From: Panagrolaimus kolymaensis
Lineage: Eukaryota > Nematoda > Chromadorea > Rhabditida > Panagrolaimidae
Direction: 5' to 3'
DNA: 64,000 nucleotides
Assembly (NCBI GenBank): GCA_028622995.1
Contig: JAJQJQ010000006.1
Location: 5,952,001-6,016,000 of the forward strand
Below are positions 58,301 to 64,000 of the stretch, one piece after another (positions within the stretch are counted from its first letter, which is position 1; each line of letters opens with the position of its first letter). Below the pieces are notes generated by a model. The model saw only the letters and a list, made by a program, of their open reading frames with translations, made no database searches and was not told the origin of the DNA. The position numbers were made by a program, and so were the translations under genes.

Positions 58301-60141
58301 TATTGCTGTTTCCACGATGTCCCTTGATCAAATGACTTCATTATTGGAAGAAAAAATGATAGTTAGAGTCATGATGATTGCCCCTTCATCAGATGGAAAT
58401 CCAAGAAGAGGTTGTGAAGACCCCAATTGCCCAGCAATAAAAGGACAAGAAGTTCAAATTCTAACACCTGATACTTTTGCAAAACAACCATTAACGTAAA
58501 CAGCTTAATATGTTTAAAGTGGTATTAAACAAAAAAATATTTATAGGTATCAAGAAATGTTTAAAATTCGGAATAAAGAATTATCAAGTTCAGCTCACAA
58601 TAGCCCTTCAAGCAGTTTTGAAGAGAGATTCAATTTCGGTGGCCATCGAACACCGCTAGCGAAAGATCAATACAGTTATAAAAAGGAGCGATCAACGTCC
58701 ATATTTGATTCAGGTTCAGAAGCTTCCACTCCTGGTGGACCACAAAAGGATAAAAGAAAAGTTTCGTAAGTCTTTTTATTGTTGGCTTTTTTGGTTGGTA
58801 GAGAATCAATGGAAGCTGAAGTTGTTGGATTCGGGTTTTACAGAGTTTGAAAAAATGATGTAAAAAATCTGATTCAACTTCAAAATTCCTGTGTGATTTT
58901 TGTTATTATTTTTTTTGCACTGCACATTCGCCAGGTTTAAGTTAGTTTGATAAGTTTATGCACTCTGGATAAAAAAGATTTTGGTTGCTTTATTATTATG
59001 TTTTTCTGCATGCTTCTCAAAAGAAATGATCACTATTATTTTAGCAATTTTCGAATTTGCTTTTTTCCCTTCTAATTTCTGCATCCTTTTTTTGTTTAAT
59101 TTTAATTTTTATATTTCTATCTCCTCCTCTTCTTTTTATTAACCCTTCTAGGCCACCACTCTCACTACCACCTAGACCACCACTACCACCATATAAAACT
59201 TACTATTCATCTTCTATATCACTTTACAACAATAATAAAGCACCAAATAACAACAGAGTGGTTAACTATCAAATAACTAATTATAGACCGGGTGTTGTTG
59301 TGCCACCTATACCACCTAGAACATACAAAAAGAATTGTAATTTTAGTAATTCAATGCATGATCAACTTTGTGATGCTCTAACAAATAAGGTTTGTTATTA
59401 TTTATTTCTCAATCAATATCTCTCAAACTACCATACATACGTATTCGATGCCACACACAAAAAGAAAACCATGCCAATATTCAAATGGAGAAAGTGGCTG
59501 ATTGGGTTTTTAATATCTTTGAAGTTGATGACGGCTTTGTGGTTAAAAATCAACTTGAAATGGATTGATTTTCTTTTTCCAATTTTAACTCTCTAAAACT
59601 ATTCTTTCTTTAATTTTCAGTCAACTCTCGATAGAACTCAATCAGATGAGGTTATTGGAATGCCAAGTGTTTTCAATTCGTTAGAAGGAGAACCAAATGT
59701 AAGTTTTTTTCTTCTTCAAAAACAACTTGAGTGAATGAAAAAAAATCTCAAGAATCACATCCTTAGAAATTAAAGATTTTCCATATTAGCTTCAAAAGAA
59801 AAACTCATTTTTTATTTTAAAGCAATTTAAATTACAGGCTTTACAGCCTTCATTGGATGAGGCTTCATCAGAGCGCCATCTTTCATTTGATACTGAATTA
59901 AGCAAATATCAATGGATGCTTCAAAAAGTTTATAAAGAAAAGAAAGAGCTTGAATTACTTAATGAGCAACTAAGAACTCAATTAGCTATGGTACTTTTTT
60001 AATTCTAAAAACCAATAGCTGCTAGTAATTAAAACTTTACAGGAGAAACGAGCTCATGAAGCAACAAAAAAAGAACTTTTAATCATTCAAACAGCAAATC
60101 GCGAAGGTTCTAATCCGCCCGAACTTGATGATCACTTATAA
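55354..60141 (+). CDS. SIPA1-like Rap GTPase-activating protein (RapGAP-PDZ), 5' end uncertain
   Basis: At least 14 exons. A Ser/Thr-rich N-terminal exon ends at 55639, and the first acceptor is near 55353 or 55374. The RapGAP domain spans about 56.2-57.5 kb: [19 protein letters not shown], the [16 protein letters not shown] segment, then [16 protein letters not shown], which holds the catalytic asparagine thumb (Asn of HIGND), and [21 protein letters not shown] domain follows ([18 protein letters not shown]...[10 protein letters not shown], then [10 protein letters not shown]). After it come Ser-rich linkers, a proline-rich SH3-ligand exon at about 59.15-59.39 kb, and a C-terminal coiled coil ([22 protein letters not shown]) ending at 60141. 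SIPA1/SPAR proteins turn off Rap GTPases at junctions and synapses. The start codon lies upstream; the seven coding bases 54853-54859 (ATG CAA G) with donor GTAATA would fit the phase. Confidence 0.9.
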
Positions 60142-60946
60142 AATTTACCTTCATTGATGGACAATGAAAAAAAAATGTATTGAATTTATTTCATATCAAA
60201 ACTTTTCACTCTTTTTGATTACAAATCTTTTTTTGTGTTTTAAATTTGTTAAGAAAATTTTCTACTGAATCGAAAGTTAATTTAGGAATACTTTAAAAGA
60301 AAAAGATTAGTCATTCAATTATTGCATCCAAATTAATACTCTGCCCGAATATTATTTTCTTATTACTTTTGTGTTGTTTTCTTTTTTGGTTTTAAAACTT
60401 TTTTGTATCATTGTCACACATTTTCTTTTGTTTATTCTCAAATTTTGGTAAATCATAAAATTTAAATTATCGGAATTGAGCTTTATCCTTTTTCCTTTAT
60501 CCATTATTGTTTTTGTGTATTAAAAAGTTTTATAAGTTTTAAAAATAAATTAGATGAGCAAATGTCTCATAAAATAGTTATTTACTTTAACGCCATAAAC
60601 AAAATAATGATAGCACTATCAAGGGCTTTGGAAATAGGATAGTCAATAATTTAGAGTTTTGACAGCTGCGGTATGAACAATATCCTTAAATCATCGAAGC
60701 TGCTGAAGCAATTGAGAAGAAAAGAAAATTAAAAAAGAAACCAAATAACACCAAAAAAAAAGACAAATAAAGCTTTTTTACATTTTTATTTCAAAAACCT
60801 TTAACAAAATCAATAAGAAAAATCAAATTAAAATAACATAGTAAGGAATAAATTGGACATTAACTAAAACTTCAGAATATAATTGTTTAATCATATCTTG
60901 TTGCTTTCATAAGGATGGCAGAAAGATTTTGACCATTTGCTTGATT
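60142..60946. other. Convergent 3' flanks of the RapGAP and RRM genes
   Basis: About 800 bp between two stop codons that face each other. It should consist of the two 3'UTRs and a short spacer. No gene or repeat of note. Confidence 0.65.
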
Positions 60947-62444
60947 CTAATGCATTCGTGAATCTCTTCTTTTAAGATCTCTTGAGCGACTTCTTCGTCT
61001 TCTTATCGGTGAGCGTTCACGCCCAGAGCGGCGTCGATCTTTTTCACGTTCACCGCCTCTTGAACCGGATCTTCTCCGACGATCTTTATCAAGACTTCTC
61101 TTTCGATCATTTGAACGAGATCTTCTTCGCCGTTCTCTAACAGGACTAAGGCTTCGATCATTTGAAAGAGATCTTCTACGACGATTTCTAACAGGACTAA
61201 GGCTACGATCTCTTGAACGATGAACATCAACAGAAGAATAATGGAAAGGAGCACCAGCCTGTAAAATGCTGCTATTAATATTATAACAAAGTAAATAAAC
61301 AAAACAAACCATAAGATTCATAAATGGAAATTGTCCCGGTGGAAAAAATGCAGGCATAAAACCAAATTGTGCATAAGCAGCTTGTTGATACATAGAAGTT
61401 TGAAGAGCAGTCAATAAGTTCTTTGGTCCTCTTAACTTTGTAGGGCCTAATTGAAGTTTAAGCTCTTTTCCTTTGAATTCGTACCGATTCATTTCAATAA
61501 GTGCAAGTTGTTGATCAGTTTGATTTGAAAATTTAATAATACCAGAGTCTTTTGGCGTACCAGTAGGATGTATATGAACTTTAGCACCACGACATGAAGC
61601 ATATTTTGTTCCAAATAACTAAAAAAGACAAAGATGAGATACAAAAGATACGTTAGATACAAACCTTGAAAAGTGCAGCTTCATCAACAGCTTTTGAAAG
61701 ATTGTTTACAGTAACAATATATTCACAGGTGCTGAAAAAAGCAAGCTTAGGAGATAAAAAGATAAGAAAAAAAAACTAACATTTGATTTGGAAGGTTAGC
61801 AAAAGATAGTCGAAATTTATGTCGATGAGTATCACCAGGAATTGAACGACCATTACATTTTAAGATAGCTTTCTTTGCAATCTCGGTAGTCTCGAATTCT
61901 ACGAAAGCATATGGATTCACCTGAAAAAATACCATGAGTTAGTTGAAAAAACCAAAGAACAATTCAAACAACTTACTTTAACTCTTTCAGTAATATGTTT
62001 AATGTTAATGGGAGTAAACCCAAAAGATTCAAAAGCTTTCTTAATAAATTCTGTGTCCCAACCTTCTCTGAGATCACTCATCCATAAAGTTGTATCAATA
62101 GGACAGATTCTTTCTGATGTTGATACAAGTGGAGTTGAAGACAACGTAGTACCAATTTGAAATGATTCTTGTCTATCATCTTTTAATGAAGATTGACTTT
62201 CTTCGCCAGTATATTCAACATACGGTGGACTTGGTTGTGGTCGCTCAGCAAAAACATAATCATTGTTACCATCCATACCATGTAGGGTGAATCCCTCTTG
62301 AAATGGAGTCGGTATCAGTTCGTCGCCACCAGGAGATCTTTTAACAGAGTTCGATGGTTTGATATCCATTTCATCCAAATATTGCTCTTCTGGTACATAA
62401 TTTTCTTGGTCGATTGAAGGTTGATTTGAACTTTCATCTTTCAT
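60947..62444 (-). CDS. SECp43/TRNAU1AP-like two-RRM protein with C-terminal RS domain
   Basis: Five exons (62444-61977, 61920-61781, 61731-61665, 61618-61310, 61258-60947) join in phase to 431 residues. An acidic, Pro/Ser-rich N-terminal extension of about 120 residues comes first. RRM1 starts TLWMSDLREGWDTEFIKKAFESFG and continues YAFVEFETTEIAKKAI with GRSIPG. RRM2 includes YIVTVNNLSKAVDEAALFKLFGTKYASCRGAKV and SGIIKFSNQTDQ. The layout and the YASCRGAKV peptide match SECp43/Nam8-type proteins (VYPSCRGGKV), which act with selenocysteine tRNA or in U1 snRNP/splice-site choice. The last exon is an RS domain with repeated SLSPVRxRRRRS units, typical of splicing factors but not of vertebrate SECp43. 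A nuclear splicing role is therefore likely. I took the first ATG; the frame extends slightly upstream without one. Confidence 0.82.
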
Positions 62445-64000
62445 TTTCGAGTCCAAAAGTGACAAAGTAATTGAAAATAAAAGCTGAAGCTAAAAAAACT
62501 TAATGTAAAAAACCAAAACAAACAACAACAAAAAACTTGTAAAACAACACGAATCAAACGCGATGAAAATTCTAAATTTGAATCGAAAAGTAAATATTAT
62601 TTTCAAAGCAATATTATTTTTGCAAACAAAGTTGTTGCATTCTTTGCGAACGGTTTTTCATCTAAAATTTTTGAAGAACAACATTCAAAGAATAATCTTC
62701 GTATGAAAGTGTCAATCCGCAAGCAATAAAAAAAGAAGAATATTTGGATTGGATGGATATTCGAACACCCAAAACAACATTAAATTCCCAAGATGTTTTT
62801 GCATTTTAATAACTGCTTTTGTGAATGCTTGAAGCTTATTATAATTATTGACTTTCTATTGTAGCCCCAGATTTATGCTTTTTTATTTGTGCCTTATTTT
62901 ATCTGATAAACGAACAAATACAGATACTTTGGAATTGCATTTCTAAGTGTAAGTGTCATCAAATATGAGAGCATTACAATTAAAGGGTTTAATTGTTGTA
63001 TATTTACCTCCTTGCGGAGGTCCCAAAAATTTTACACCGGGACTCATGAGAGACCCTGTGAATATGTAAATTGCGCAAAGGATGAATGACGAAAGAAAAA
63101 CAAAAGTGCAGCGGAAAAAAGAGCAGAAAATGAACCAAACAAAAGAGGCAGAATGTCAAAGTAATACTATTTTTGTGAGCAAATAAAAAAATTGGTCATT
63201 GCGCAAAGTGAATTGCTTGCTTTGCTATTTGACCTCCTCCTTCTCAAAGATCCGCAAAAAGAAGATAATGAAACATTTTTGCTTTGATAAAATTCATCGC
63301 GAATATGGCAACTTTTTTTTAAATATGCTGCTTTTACGTTTCTTTATGTAATAAATTCATTTTTTTTGTTGTATCAAAGCTTTGCCATCTCCCCGGTAAA
63401 ATTTAAAAGCTTTCTTTTGAGGTAAAAAATTTATGAAAAAATATTTGCTAACATTCTAGTAAAAAACCATAGAGTAAAAATGGAAAAAAGTGGCTAACAA
63501 CAAGGTAACTTATTCTATGGCTAGAATTCTTTGAAGTTTTTGATTTTTTCGTTGTATTAAATTTTATTGCTATATCCTCAAAACTGTTATTTCCCTTTGC
63601 TAACAACAAGCTTTGTTGAATTCATCTTGTAAAAAAAGGATGTAATGAACTATGGCAACCAACAACAGTGAAAGCGAGAATTTACATACTCGTAAAATTT
63701 TTCTTTGCACTTTGAAAATAAAATTTCTAAAAGCAAGTTGAAACATTTTTATGCTTTCCAAATCCAAATGCTGCTGAAATTATTATGACAAAATTTGACT
63801 TATTCTATTTCACTTTGATGATTTCATAATTTTTTTTTATTACAGAACATTGACTTTTTCTAAAAATTATAAAAACTTTTTTCTAAACTTTATGCTTCTC
63901 TAATTATTTCATGCTCATGTATTTGCGAGGAGGCAAGGTGCAGCAATGTTTCCCATTCGAATTTCATTGAAACGCTCCTCTCCATTTTTTGCTCCTATTT
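62445..64000. other. Noncoding end of the window
   Basis: Upstream region of the RRM gene followed by AT-rich DNA. No exon with a recognisable domain. A GC-rich hairpin cluster lies at 63006-63056. The window ends without a gene being cut visibly. Confidence 0.55.
63006..63043. repeat. GC-rich hairpin pair in AT-rich DNA
   Basis: ACCTCC-TTGC-GGAGGT is a perfect 6-bp hairpin (63006-63021). The overlapping GTCCC (63020-63024) pairs with GGGAC (63039-63043), and CTCATGAG follows as an 8-bp palindrome. The alternatives are mutually exclusive, as in a switchable RNA, but this may also be a degraded palindromic repeat. Confidence 0.5.

Overview
The window looks like nuclear DNA of a nematode. It is strongly AT-rich. 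Protein genes are split by many short introns (about 45-100 bp, GT...TTTTAG/TTTCAG), and both strands carry genes. It holds a nematode-type 7TM chemoreceptor gene and a canonical eukaryotic tRNA-Gly. Codon use (many CGA Arg codons) and overall style would suit an AT-rich free-living or parasitic nematode, perhaps of clade IV. I cannot name the species from sequence alone. Nothing in the window looks bacterial or viral.

Layout. 0.2-2.5 kb: two minus-strand membrane-protein genes 288 bp apart (TMEM258, an oligosaccharyltransferase subunit, and a serine incorporator). 5.0-6.2 kb: a complete calmodulin gene on minus. 6.2-19.5 kb: a gene desert of about 13 kb, rich in A/T runs, with repeated CGACGACG-type motifs. 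19.5-22.2 kb: a chemoreceptor and a NEK6/7-like kinase, both plus. 22.3-31.6 kb: a small single-pass membrane protein, then a 17-exon gene for a secreted or apical EGF/mucin-like protein of about 2331 residues, both minus. 31.6-35.2 kb: noncoding. 35.2-36.4 kb: a GNAT-like acetyltransferase (minus). 36.6-37.5 kb: a non-autonomous hAT element with a perfect 8-bp target duplication, then a 27-bp minisatellite. 38.5-42.7 kb: a divergent pair, a duplicated SGT-type TPR protein (minus) and an intronless, heat-shock-element-driven cytosolic HSP70 (plus). 43.1-44.6 kb: a probable N-myristoylated coiled-coil protein. 44.8-48.4 kb: a divergent pair, a Met/Asn-rich secreted protein (minus) and an active type-B carboxylesterase (plus). 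48.6 kb: tRNA-Gly(GCC). 48.7-55.3 kb: T-rich noncoding DNA leading into a SIPA1-like RapGAP gene (55.3-60.1 kb, plus). 60.9-62.4 kb: an SECp43-like RRM protein with an RS tail (minus). The rest is noncoding.

Functional links. The best case is the TPR/HSP70 pair. HSP70 ends in EEVD, the ligand of TPR carboxylate clamps. The neighbouring TPR protein has one intact clamp and a second module in which all five clamp residues are replaced. Two introns, in different genes, can only keep frame if they use GC-AG splice sites. I found no clearly new multi-gene system. The most interesting items are the TPR duplication, the methionine-rich secreted protein, the large EGF/mucin protein, the hAT element and the motif-bearing gene desert.
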